DNA of 22,835 nt from Balneolaceae bacterium UBA7797 (lineage in GTDB: Bacteria > Bacteroidota > Rhodothermia > Balneolales > Balneolaceae). The DNA is taken from NCBI GenBank assembly GCA_002480645.1, contig DLCN01000013.1, positions 1 to 22,835 on the forward strand, read 5' to 3'. Below are positions 1-7,286 of the stretch, piece after piece. A program made the position numbers and the translations under genes. Every line of letters starts with the position of its first letter. The stretch's first letter is position 1. The notes beneath the pieces were generated by a model. It was not told the origin of the DNA. It did not search any database and worked only from the letters and a program-made list of their open reading frames with translations.

Positions 1-1
1 G

Positions 2-325
2 GACTACCAGCAGGAACATGCCGGTAGTGGATTTCCTACCGATTGTTTGATCTGCCACAATACAAGTTCATTCGATGATGCAGATTTTGAAGATCACGAT
101 ACGCAGTACTTCCCCATCTACTCGGGAGCTCATCGAGGTGAATGGGGCAATAATTGTCAGACTTGCCATACCGTAGCTTCAGATTTTTCATTGTTTACCT
201 GTACCGATTGCCACGAGCATAATGAAACAGAGATGAGAAACGAACACGATGAGGTAAGAAATTTCGTTTACGAAAGTACGGCTTGTTATTCGTGTCACCC
301 CGATGGGAGGGAAGACGATGACTGA
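2..325 (+). CDS. Multihaem c-type cytochrome, C-terminal part (5' end outside window)
   Basis: The reading frame is open from the first complete codon at 2, so this is the tail of a longer gene; the TTG at 47 lies inside a haem motif and cannot be the start. The 107 visible residues hold four CxxCH haem c attachment motifs: CLICH (44-58), CQTCH (155-169), CTDCH (200-214) and CYSCH (284-298). Extra histidines, such as the 'FPIYSGAH' segment between the first and second motifs, could be distal ligands. This spacing recalls the cytochrome c3/c7-like 'FDH...FP..GAH....CxxCH' families. Haem attachment puts the protein in the periplasm or at the outer face of the cell, and the expected role is electron transfer. 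The tail is acidic (GREDDD). The stop overlaps the start of the next gene, so the two are probably translationally coupled. Total haem number and any N-terminal signal peptide cannot be seen. Confidence 0.85.
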   Translation, partial: DYQQEHAGSGFPTDCLICHNTSSFDDADFEDHDTQYFPIYSGAHRGEWGNNCQTCHTVASDFSLFTCTDCHEHNETEMRNEHDEVRNFVYESTACYSCHPDGREDDD

Positions 326-1946
326 TCCCATTAAATATCTGAGGAATTATTCATTAATCATATTTCCCTTTCTGCTACTATTGCTTTGCACTAACATGGT
401 GTTTGCACAGCGTAGTCAATCCGGGGAATTTCAGGTTATCCAGCTCGCCTCCGATCAGGTTTTCCTACAAGCATCTTCTACAATAGCTGAGGATATTCAA
501 CCTATTAAAGGAGATACATTATATCTATACCGACAAGATGACTTTATTGGGATCTTAAAAGTGGATGGAGTTAATTTTCCGAGGATCTTAACCCGTTTTT
601 TAACCGAACCTTTTGCCATAACAAGGGGAGAGATCTTTCTGATAAAATGGAGTCTTCATACCAACACAGATGGGCAAATTGAATCCAATGAAACTAGTAT
701 TCCTGATGAAGATCCGGCTATAAGGTCAATCCTTTCTAAAAGAAAAACACCAACTCCCTCAACCATAAAGAAAGAACAGATGATGGTTTCAGGTAGGGTC
801 TATTCGGGCGTTAACCTTACCAGGAGTAGTACCTACTGGAGCAGAGTTCAGAATTATCATGATGTGAGATGGAGTTCGGTTCCATATTCCAGTTTGACAT
901 TATCGGCTGCTCATCTGCCCGGGAATTGGAATGTGAATATTCAGGGTAGATACAGCTACAGATTTCAAACAAATTCCAGCATAAACCATCCCTCAATGTT
1001 TAGCATTTATAATTTAAATGCAGAGAAAACCTTCGACAAAATGCCTCTCACGTTACAGATCGGACGTTTTTACAATCGGTATGAAAGTACCTACTCCTAC
1101 TGGGATGGTCTCATGCTTCATTTGAATAAAAGAAATTGGGGAGCAGGTATTAGTACCGGATTAGAACCATCCAGATCAAATGAAGGCATCCAGACAGATG
1201 TACCTAAAACAGGAGCTTTCATTCACTATCGCTTACGATCAAAGAATTTCAGATGGTATGTCAAAGCAAATGCCGCAACAGTGTATCCAACATCGGGAAA
1301 TGGTTGGATGTATGCCGGTCTGGATCAACGCCTTGATTTCGGCCGGATATCCATGAGTTCAGATATCAGAACAGATCTTGATCAACCTACCGCAACGATG
1401 AAACTGAGCAGAGTTCGTCTGAGGGTAAATTATGATGTAACCGATTGGCTGGAACTTAATGGAAGTTATTATAAAAGAAGCCCCTATTTGTTTTATCCTG
1501 AAGGAAGTTGGTTTCTAGATACCCGGTATAGGTACAGCGGGGGATTTGGACTTAGATTTGGTAATTGGGGCGTATCTAACAGTATCCGTATCAACGACAG
1601 AGATGCAAGTTCTTCCTATTCCTTCAATTCCAGAGTAAACTGGTTTAATTCTCCGGTTTGGGAGCTTGACTGGAGTGCCTATGGTACCTACTGGAGTTCC
1701 GACATCGGAAGAAATTGGAATGTCGGTGTATATGCGAGCCGATCCTTACAAGGGGTCAATTTATCCGCCGGTTTGGGAGTATACCGGACTCAACTTCTGG
1801 ACAGTGATCAATATTCCGGGAATCTCTCGTTGAATGCATCAAAACGATTCTCTCAGAGTTTTAATGCGAATGTACGCTTGCAAACAAGTTATGGTGAATT
1901 GATGAACAGAAATTCAATCTCAATTTCTTTATGGAAGAGTTTTTAG
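318..1946 (+). CDS. Predicted outer-membrane beta-barrel protein, partner of the cytochrome
   Basis: About 542 residues. ATG 318 is preferred over the in-frame ATG 303 because GGGAGGG at 305-311 sits at ribosome-binding distance from 318; the start then overlaps the upstream stop by 8 bp. A signal peptide is clear: basic N terminus, a Leu-rich core, and a VFA|Q cleavage site near residue 30. After it comes a roughly 90-residue domain rich in beta strand ('GDTLYLYRQDDFIGILKV'), then a Ser/Thr/Pro/Lys linker, then from about residue 155 to the end a long run of alternating aromatic/polar strands typical of an outer-membrane barrel ('NWNVNIQGRYSYRF'). It ends in Phe, as barrels often do. I do not recognise a named family. 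Because it lies between a multihaem cytochrome and a redox flavoprotein, a porin-like sheath or docking partner for the cytochrome is a reasonable inference, not something the sequence proves. Confidence 0.75.
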   Translation: MTDPIKYLRNYSLIIFPFLLLLLCTNMVFAQRSQSGEFQVIQLASDQVFLQASSTIAEDIQPIKGDTLYLYRQDDFIGILKVDGVNFPRILTRFLTEPFAITRGEIFLIKWSLHTNTDGQIESNETSIPDEDPAIRSILSKRKTPTPSTIKKEQMMVSGRVYSGVNLTRSSTYWSRVQNYHDVRWSSVPYSSLTLSAAHLPGNWNVNIQGRYSYRFQTNSSINHPSMFSIYNLNAEKTFDKMPLTLQIGRFYNRYESTYSYWDGLMLHLNKRNWGAGISTGLEPSRSNEGIQTDVPKTGAFIHYRLRSKNFRWYVKANAATVYPTSGNGWMYAGLDQRLDFGRISMSSDIRTDLDQPTATMKLSRVRLRVNYDVTDWLELNGSYYKRSPYLFYPEGSWFLDTRYRYSGGFGLRFGNWGVSNSIRINDRDASSSYSFNSRVNWFNSPVWELDWSAYGTYWSSDIGRNWNVGVYASRSLQGVNLSAGLGVYRTQLLDSDQYSGNLSLNASKRFSQSFNANVRLQTSYGELMNRNSISISLWKSF

Positions 1947-3289
1947 TACAGCACGATACGCTCATCATCTGGTTAATTACCCTTCTATTGATACTCATCT
2001 TCGGACTGCCCTATTGGTTGAGAAAAAGAAAGATAGAAAAGCATTCAAATCTTCAGGATCAACGGGCAGAACGTTATGGTTTTAAAGAACCTGTTAGTTT
2101 ATACCCAAGAGTGGACCCAAGTATTTGTATCGGTTCCGGAGGATGTATAGCTGCCTGTCCCGAAGAGGATGTTCTAGGTATAAGAAATGGTCAGGGGATT
2201 GCAATAAATCGGGCGTATTGTGTAGGCCACGGATTATGCGAACGTTCTTGTCCGGTAGATGCAATTACATTGGTATTTGGTACGGAAAAGAGAGGGGTCG
2301 ACCTGCCCAGAATTCAGGAAAACTTTGAGACGAATATTCCGGGAATTTACATTGTCGGAGAACTGGGCGGAATGGGGTTGATAAGGAATGCTTTTGAACA
2401 GGGGCTGCAATGTCTTCGGTATATGGAAGAAGAGATCAGTAAGGAGAAGAGGCCCAATGATGAAAATATGCTGGATCTGATCATTGTAGGCTGTGGCCCG
2501 GCCGGTCTTTCCGCTACTATTCAAGCCAAAAGAGTGGGGCTCAGATTTGTAACTCTGGAACGGGAAAATATAGGCGGTACTGTCAGATATTATCCCCGCA
2601 AGAAATTGGTTATGACCAATCCATTGAAAGTACCCGGTGTTGGGAAGATACATAAGAAGGAGATCCTGAAAGAGGAATTGATCGATCTTTGGGAAGAGAT
2701 CATCGATAAGAACGATCTTCAAAATAAAATTCTCACTGATCAGAATGTCGAGGAAGTAATTAGACTGAATGAGGGATTTGAACTCAGAACCAGTACCGGA
2801 ACATATAAAACCCGAAGAATCGTGCTAGCAATAGGTCGCCGGGGAACACCTAGAAAGCTGGGAATTCCCGGTGAAGATTTACCGAATGTAGCCTACAGTT
2901 TACTCGAACCTGATCATTATCAAAACGAGATAATAACGGTAGTTGGAGGTGGAGATTCTGCGATTGAAGCAGCCTTAGCATTAAGTGAACAACCAGGAAA
3001 TAAAGTCAGACTTTCTTATCGAAAGGATACCTTTAGTCGGTTGAAGCCGGCGAATTTAAATAACCTGAACGAGGCGGTAGACCAAGGTAAAATTGAGCTG
3101 TTCTTAAACACCAATGTGGTCAGGAATGCCGAAGATTCGGTTACATTAGCTATGGAAGATGGCTCGGAAAGAGAATTGCCTAACACCGGTTTATTCATTT
3201 TTGCAGGCGGTATTCTTCCGACAAAATTTCTGCAGGATACGGGTATCAGAATAGATACTAAATTCGGACAACCTTTAAAGAAAAAATAG
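1931..3289 (+). CDS. Membrane-anchored 2x[4Fe-4S]-type, FAD/NAD(P)-dependent oxidoreductase
   Basis: 452 residues; the start overlaps the preceding stop by 16 bp. Residues about 10-30 form one transmembrane helix followed by RKRK, which favours a cytoplasmic body. Two ferredoxin motifs follow: C66-x2-S69-x2-C72-x3-C76-P and C97-x2-H100-x2-C103-x3-C107-P. In both, the usual second cysteine is replaced, by Ser and His. An FAD Rossmann motif GCGPAG lies at 187-192, an 'AIGRRGTPRKLGIPGED' segment at 300-315, and an NAD(P) motif GGGDSAIE at 339-346. The C-terminal half resembles the thioredoxin reductase/YpdA-like fold but lacks its CxxC redox disulfide. I recall relatives annotated only as 'NAD(P)-binding domain-containing protein' with the same IGSG/xGHG ferredoxin motifs. 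The probable job is moving electrons between NAD(P)H, FAD and Fe-S centres, possibly feeding the cytochrome encoded two genes upstream. The physiological partner is unknown. Confidence 0.85.
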   Translation: MEEFLVQHDTLIIWLITLLLILIFGLPYWLRKRKIEKHSNLQDQRAERYGFKEPVSLYPRVDPSICIGSGGCIAACPEEDVLGIRNGQGIAINRAYCVGHGLCERSCPVDAITLVFGTEKRGVDLPRIQENFETNIPGIYIVGELGGMGLIRNAFEQGLQCLRYMEEEISKEKRPNDENMLDLIIVGCGPAGLSATIQAKRVGLRFVTLERENIGGTVRYYPRKKLVMTNPLKVPGVGKIHKKEILKEELIDLWEEIIDKNDLQNKILTDQNVEEVIRLNEGFELRTSTGTYKTRRIVLAIGRRGTPRKLGIPGEDLPNVAYSLLEPDHYQNEIITVVGGGDSAIEAALALSEQPGNKVRLSYRKDTFSRLKPANLNNLNEAVDQGKIELFLNTNVVRNAEDSVTLAMEDGSERELPNTGLFIFAGGILPTKFLQDTGIRIDTKFGQPLKKK

Positions 3290-3379
3290 CGCTAAGCCGA
3301 TACTACTGATGGTAAAACGAGTGTAACAACACGGATTATTATACTCTTTTTTAAGATGTAACTATTAAGCCAAAAGAGA

Positions 3380-5314
3380 ATGGTCAATATGCTCCGCTCT
3401 GTAAAAGTAATATTTCTACTACTGTTTCTCATACCTGAAGTATCAATGGCGCAAGCACCCCGGAAAATTAACATGGGGACCAATATTGCGGGTATTAATT
3501 CTGAAACCCGAGAAGTACCGTTTGTAGATATCATGAAATATGCCCGCCCATGGTACACACGAAATATTGTTTGGCTGGAAGGAACAACCTGGAATTCCGG
3601 ATTGACCGATTCCATTCATTATGATGAAGTCGGTTATCCATTGGAAATTCCTCAGCATGTACATGGTGCCGATACCACACAAATGGTATTTACGGGCTGG
3701 TATGGGATCGATGCCTTTCCGGAAGGCGAGTATACACTTTTGTGGGAAGGAGATGGAGACTTTAATTTGGTTGGTGAGCTAAGCATCGTTTCGAGCGAGC
3801 CAAACCGTATGGTGGTAGATGTTCAGAGAAATACGGAAGGTACGGGATTGATCGAGATTCAGATCTTAAGATCGAATCCGGAGGATCATGTTCGGAATAT
3901 CAGATTCATCATGCCGGGATATGAAGATTCATACCAGGATCAGATCTTTAACAATCAGTGGATCGATAAACTGGAACCTTTTTCAACGATCCGGTTTATG
4001 GATTGGGGCGAAACCAACAACTGGGGACTTGATAATGCCTGGGATGTATTTCCTGAACAGGGTGGAGACACGGTCAGAGTTGGTTGGAATGAACGGGCTG
4101 AACCGGATCATTTCACCTATAATACCAATAAAGGCGTGCCGTATGAAGTAATGATACAGTTTGCCAATGAAACGGGAAAAGATATCTGGATCAATGTTCC
4201 GCATAGTGCCGGTGACGATTATATCCGGCAAATGGCCACTTTATTTAAAAACGACCTGGATCCGGAACTCACAATTTATGTGGAATACAGCAATGAGATA
4301 TGGAACTGGATGTTCGGTCAGACCCAATGGATCTACACCTGGTTTTGTGATGAAGTAACTAACACCTGGCCAGAATGTAATGTGCCGTTTATTCAAAATA
4401 CAATGGATATCTTTACCGAGGTTTTTGCCGGTGAAATGGACCGAATTGTACGGGTAGTGGGAGTACAAGGTGGTTATTTTGATGTGGCTAATCGGGTGGT
4501 AATGAATATGTCTCCCGGTAGTTTTGACGCCGTTTCCCCGACGGCCTATTTCGGTTTGCCCGGAGATGCTGATGCCCGTTTTGATACAATGGGAACAGTG
4601 GTAACCCCACAGGATATCTACGATGAAGTAGTGGTTTCGAGAGCTCGTGATGAACTTACCGGACTTAGAATGATCAAAGAATTGATTGCTGATTCATTAA
4701 ATATTCCGATGATCTATTATGAAGGAGGGCAGCATCTTACACCTCATCCATTTGGGGAAGAACCTACCTATGCACAGGCCTTGCTGGATATACAACGTGA
4801 TCCGTTGATGTATCAATTGTACAGCAGCTGGTTCGATTCGTTAGAAACGTTAGTGGATGATGGTAAGCAGTCATTATTTATGAATTTCTCATTCATTGCC
4901 CCAAGAACAGCCAGATATGGAAGCTGGGGGATCCTGGAAGCGATCGATCAGGATACGTCTGTTATTCCGGCGCCTAAATATCAGGCGATCATGGATTATC
5001 TGAATAAAACGGTTTCAACATCTATGAGTGAATCTGTTTCATTGGTTGAGGAATTCCGGCTATTTCAGAATTATCCGAACCCATTCAATCCGGAGACAAC
5101 GATCAAATATCAATTACCCGATGCCAGTGAAGTACATCTGGTAGTTTTTGATCTGCTTGGCAGGGAAGTATCCCGGTTGGTGAATGAAGTGCAGAATGCA
5201 GGAATTCATACCCGAACGTTCGATGCGCGGGGACTTTCAAGTGGTATATACTGGTATCGGCTCACTATAAATGGAAGGGCAGTTCAATCAAGAAAGATGA
5301 TTCTTCTTAAATAG
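3380..5314 (+). CDS. Secreted glycoside-hydrolase-like protein with T9SS type A sorting domain
   Basis: 644 residues from ATG 3380; ATG 3389 is equally possible, with AAGAGA upstream at a better distance. A signal peptide ends near VSMA|Q (about residue 24). The body is a large Trp- and Asp-rich domain. It includes 'VEYSNEIWN', with E306 in an Asn-Glu pair, and 'IYYEGGQ' with E448. An NE acid/base and a later E nucleophile about 140 residues apart are the usual catalytic pair of clan GH-A TIM-barrel glycosidases, so a polysaccharide hydrolase is inferred; I cannot assign a GH family. Residues 559-644 are a type A T9SS sorting domain: 'FQNYPNPFNPETTIKY', then 'VFDLLGREVSRL' and a final 'SRKMILLK'. 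The protein should therefore cross the outer membrane and be released or anchored at the surface. The 90-bp gap upstream separates it from the redox unit. Its 3' end overlaps the convergent arsC end by 8 bp. Confidence 0.7.
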   Translation: MVNMLRSVKVIFLLLFLIPEVSMAQAPRKINMGTNIAGINSETREVPFVDIMKYARPWYTRNIVWLEGTTWNSGLTDSIHYDEVGYPLEIPQHVHGADTTQMVFTGWYGIDAFPEGEYTLLWEGDGDFNLVGELSIVSSEPNRMVVDVQRNTEGTGLIEIQILRSNPEDHVRNIRFIMPGYEDSYQDQIFNNQWIDKLEPFSTIRFMDWGETNNWGLDNAWDVFPEQGGDTVRVGWNERAEPDHFTYNTNKGVPYEVMIQFANETGKDIWINVPHSAGDDYIRQMATLFKNDLDPELTIYVEYSNEIWNWMFGQTQWIYTWFCDEVTNTWPECNVPFIQNTMDIFTEVFAGEMDRIVRVVGVQGGYFDVANRVVMNMSPGSFDAVSPTAYFGLPGDADARFDTMGTVVTPQDIYDEVVVSRARDELTGLRMIKELIADSLNIPMIYYEGGQHLTPHPFGEEPTYAQALLDIQRDPLMYQLYSSWFDSLETLVDDGKQSLFMNFSFIAPRTARYGSWGILEAIDQDTSVIPAPKYQAIMDYLNKTVSTSMSESVSLVEEFRLFQNYPNPFNPETTIKYQLPDASEVHLVVFDLLGREVSRLVNEVQNAGIHTRTFDARGLSSGIYWYRLTINGRAVQSRKMILLK

Positions 5315-5939
5315 GAACAGCTAACCGTTGATCTGAGATCTTCTTCATCAGAAGCAACATCTCTCTGGATATCTGGCGACACCGATCATCATAGGTGGCC
5401 ACTTCTTCAGAGGTGTCATCGGATACTTTGGGGTCGACATAAGTGAGAGGGATACGAAGCTCACAGCCCGGAATAATGGGACAATTCTGATCAGCATCTG
5501 AACAGGTCATGACAGCGGCAAAATCCTTGGCAGGATTCACAGGATCATCATATACCTTCGAAAAACAAGTGATCAATTCAACTTCCGATACTGTGATCGT
5601 ATACACGGGGTTCTCATTTCCATGTTTAGAAATATTAAGTCCGGCGCGCTCTAATGTGCCCACTGCCCGAGGATTAAAGGCAGTAACTTCGGTTCCTCCG
5701 GAATAGCATTTTATATTCTCCAGGTGGTAGTAACCGGAAGCAACGGCTGCCCAGACCTGTGCCAGCTGACTCCTTCTGCTATTATGGGTACAAATGAAAT
5801 TCAGTTTGGGTACTTCAGAATTTTCATGCTTCGATCTGCAATAATCAGCGATGGAGTCCAATTCCCGATTCCTTTGTTCAGAAACTGAATTGAACTCGCT
5901 GATCCTTTCGCTGATATACTTTTCTAAGGTATTGTTCAT
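5307..5939 (-). CDS. arsC: Low-molecular-weight phosphatase-type arsenate reductase
   Basis: 210 residues. The phosphatase P-loop CX5R is at C50-R56 (FICTHNSRRSQ), preceded by an N-terminal extension of about 45 residues, longer than the short lead of classical ArsC proteins. C146 and C153 (TCSDADQNCP) match in motif and spacing the two resolving cysteines of thioredoxin-coupled ArsC (C82/C89 in the Staphylococcus enzyme), and D169-P170 (YVDP) fits the general-acid Asp of the family. All three redox cysteines and the acid are thus present, supporting reduction of As(V) to As(III) rather than only phosphotyrosine hydrolysis. It is third in the arsR-arsM-arsC operon, 3 bp after arsM. The canonical P-loop is CTGNSCRS; here it is CTHNSRRS, so a phosphatase with side activity remains possible. 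The stop overlaps the convergent upstream gene by 8 bp. Confidence 0.85.
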   Translation of the reverse strand: MNNTLEKYISERISEFNSVSEQRNRELDSIADYCRSKHENSEVPKLNFICTHNSRRSQLAQVWAAVASGYYHLENIKCYSGGTEVTAFNPRAVGTLERAGLNISKHGNENPVYTITVSEVELITCFSKVYDDPVNPAKDFAAVMTCSDADQNCPIIPGCELRIPLTYVDPKVSDDTSEEVATYDDRCRQISREMLLLMKKISDQRLAVPI

Positions 5940-5942
5940 TGT

Positions 5943-6833
5943 TTAGCAACAGGAGGGACCACAGCAGGGTTTTTGTGCAACAGCATTATTATCAGACGAT
6001 GATTCTACAGTTCCACCTGGTTTTGTAGCAAAAACAGTAATGCTGAAGATCCCGATACCACTTGAATTGAATGCATCCGCTTCTTCCTGAGATAAATACT
6101 GGGTTAATACATCCATTGGCAATTCAATGGGTTTTTCTTTTTGAAGGGTGATGTCTTCGAATCCCAAGTCCTGAATATGGCCGATGTAGTCATCTTTCTG
6201 AATTGCTCCGGCCACGCAACCGGCATACATTTCTGCATCATTTTTCAAAGCTTCAGGAAGCTCACCGATCAGGACAATATCAGAAATGCTGAAATGGCCA
6301 CCCGGTTTCAATACCCGGTAGATCTCGCTGAACACCTTTTCCTTATTTGGTACCAGATTTAATACACAGTTACTCACGATCACATCAGCTGTATTGTCAT
6401 TCACCGGCATATTATCGATATCGCCAAATCGGAATTCCACATTATTGTAGCCAAGGCTATCCGCATTTTTACGGGCTTGATCGATCATTTCGGTAGTAAA
6501 ATCGATACCGATCACTTTTCCTTCAGCTCCGGTTTCGTGTCGGGCTACGAAGCAGTCATTTCCTGCTCCCGATCCGAGGTCGATTACTGTATCGCCTGCT
6601 TTTATTTGTGCAAATTGAGTAGGAAGGCCACAACCTAACCCCAGATCTGCATCTTTATTATAGCCTTCAAGTTCAGTGTAATCATCACTCATGATGTTAT
6701 ACACTTTTGTAGAACTACCGGTAGCTCCACAGCAGCTTCTTGCATTATAATCGGCACCCTGAGCACTGATCTGAGCATATTTTTTGCGTACGGTTTCTTT
6801 TAATTCTTCGGGAGTAGGTGTGGTTGTATTCAT
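5943..6833 (-). CDS. arsM: Arsenite S-adenosylmethionine methyltransferase
   Basis: 296 residues, the usual size for ArsM. It has a class I SAM-binding fold: 'VIDLGSGAGND' at about 83-93, 'VIGIDFTTEMI' following, and 'LKPGGHF' at about 175-181. Conserved arsenic-binding cysteines are visible: C34-C35, C68 (GLGCGLP), C156 (SNCVLN) and C206 (MYAGC). The last four match the positions that bind As(III) and support transfer in characterised ArsM enzymes. The C terminus carries a low-complexity linker and a CCGPSCC tail (residues 290-296), a probable extra thiol site for trivalent arsenic, seen in various ArsM homologues. It acts in the cytoplasm, turning As(III) into methylated, partly volatile species. 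The start codon is 1 bp from the arsR stop, so the two genes are co-transcribed and probably coupled. No arsenite efflux gene is visible nearby. Confidence 0.95.
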   Translation of the reverse strand: MNTTTPTPEELKETVRKKYAQISAQGADYNARSCCGATGSSTKVYNIMSDDYTELEGYNKDADLGLGCGLPTQFAQIKAGDTVIDLGSGAGNDCFVARHETGAEGKVIGIDFTTEMIDQARKNADSLGYNNVEFRFGDIDNMPVNDNTADVIVSNCVLNLVPNKEKVFSEIYRVLKPGGHFSISDIVLIGELPEALKNDAEMYAGCVAGAIQKDDYIGHIQDLGFEDITLQKEKPIELPMDVLTQYLSQEEADAFNSSGIGIFSITVFATKPGGTVESSSDNNAVAQKPCCGPSCC

Positions 6834-6834
6834 G

Positions 6835-7170
6835 TTAGCAGCAGCTGGTAAGATTTGGATGTTGTAAGTTGGTTAGAAAATCAGACATCATGCCCTGAAT
6901 TAATTCGAGGCCGGATTCGTCGATGCAGTAACAGGTTCGAACACCATCGATCTCACCTTTTATTAACCCGGCTTGTTTTAACGCTTTTAAATGTTGCGAA
7001 ACGGTGGACTGGGCAAGTGGAAGTTGCTCTGTGATATCTCCACACATACAGCTCTGACTGTTGTTGAGTAATTCCAGGATGGCCACCCTTGCCGGATGGC
7101 CCAAAGCTTTAAATAACTCAGCGAGTTTTTGTTGCCGGTCTTCGAATTCTGATTTTTTATTTAGCGCCAT
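6835..7170 (-). CDS. arsR: ArsR/SmtB-family arsenic-responsive repressor
   Basis: 111 residues, typical for the family. The winged helix-turn-helix is clear: 'LFKALGHPARVAILELL' at 19-35, recognition region 'LAQSTVSQHLKALKQAGLI' at 52-70, then the wing 'GEIDGVRTCYCI'. C41 and C43 (SCMCGDI) lie in the position of the ELCVCDL metal-sensing motif of E. coli-type ArsR. Additional pairs occur at C80/C82 and at the very end (C110, C111), so the exact As(III) ligand set is uncertain. It is first in the operon and should repress arsR-arsM-arsC by binding the palindrome at 7179-7194, releasing when arsenite binds. The ATG at 7170 is chosen because it begins the full domain and lies just downstream of the promoter; there is no clear Shine-Dalgarno site. 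Confidence 0.93.
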   Translation of the reverse strand: MALNKKSEFEDRQQKLAELFKALGHPARVAILELLNNSQSCMCGDITEQLPLAQSTVSQHLKALKQAGLIKGEIDGVRTCYCIDESGLELIQGMMSDFLTNLQHPNLTSCC

Positions 7171-7178
7171 TATCGTTT

Positions 7179-7194
7179 ATCGTAAATTTACGAT
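7179..7194. promoter_or_regulatory. Probable ArsR operator (perfect 16-bp palindrome)
   Basis: ATCGTAAATTTACGAT is a perfect inverted repeat 8 bp upstream of the arsR start. It is flanked by further partial ATCGT/ACG half-sites (7172-7176 and near 7202). It lies immediately downstream of the inferred -7 element, where a bound dimer would block transcription. The assignment follows from position and symmetry; direct binding is inferred. Confidence 0.75.
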
Positions 7195-7226
7195 GAATAT
7201 ACGCTGATACTTTTTTTAAATACAAA
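7194..7226 (-). promoter_or_regulatory. Candidate Bacteroidota-type promoter of the ars operon
   Basis: Read on the minus strand, TTTG (7226-7223) is followed after 21 bases by TATATTCA (7201-7194). This resembles the Bacteroidota housekeeping consensus TTTG-N19-21-TAnnTTTG, with two mismatches in the -7 box. The -7 box abuts the palindromic operator, which supports the pair as a regulated promoter. Confidence 0.5.
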
Positions 7227-7227
7227 T

Positions 7228-7261
7228 AAAAAAACCCGGAATTCGTAAAAATCCGGGTTTT
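7228..7261 (-). terminator. Rho-independent terminator of the Asp-box protein gene
   Basis: A perfect 10-bp stem pairs 7231-7240 (AAAACCCGGA) with 7252-7261 (TCCGGGTTTT) around an 11-base loop. On the minus strand the second arm runs into seven T residues. It lies 26 bases after the stop of the gene ending at 7287 and insulates it from the ars promoter just beyond. Confidence 0.85.
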
Positions 7262-7286
7262 CAACAGGTCAATCTCTTAACGGAAT

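Noticed and set aside
2234..2722. A 162-codon reading frame on the minus strand inside the Fe-S flavoprotein gene
   Set aside because: It lies fully opposite well-conserved ferredoxin and FAD motifs and has no domain of its own.
5330..5340. GATCTGAGATC inverted repeat as a bidirectional terminator for the convergent GH-like and arsC genes
   Set aside because: The 5-bp arms with a 1-base centre cannot form a terminator hairpin, there is no T run, and the repeat lies inside the arsC coding sequence.
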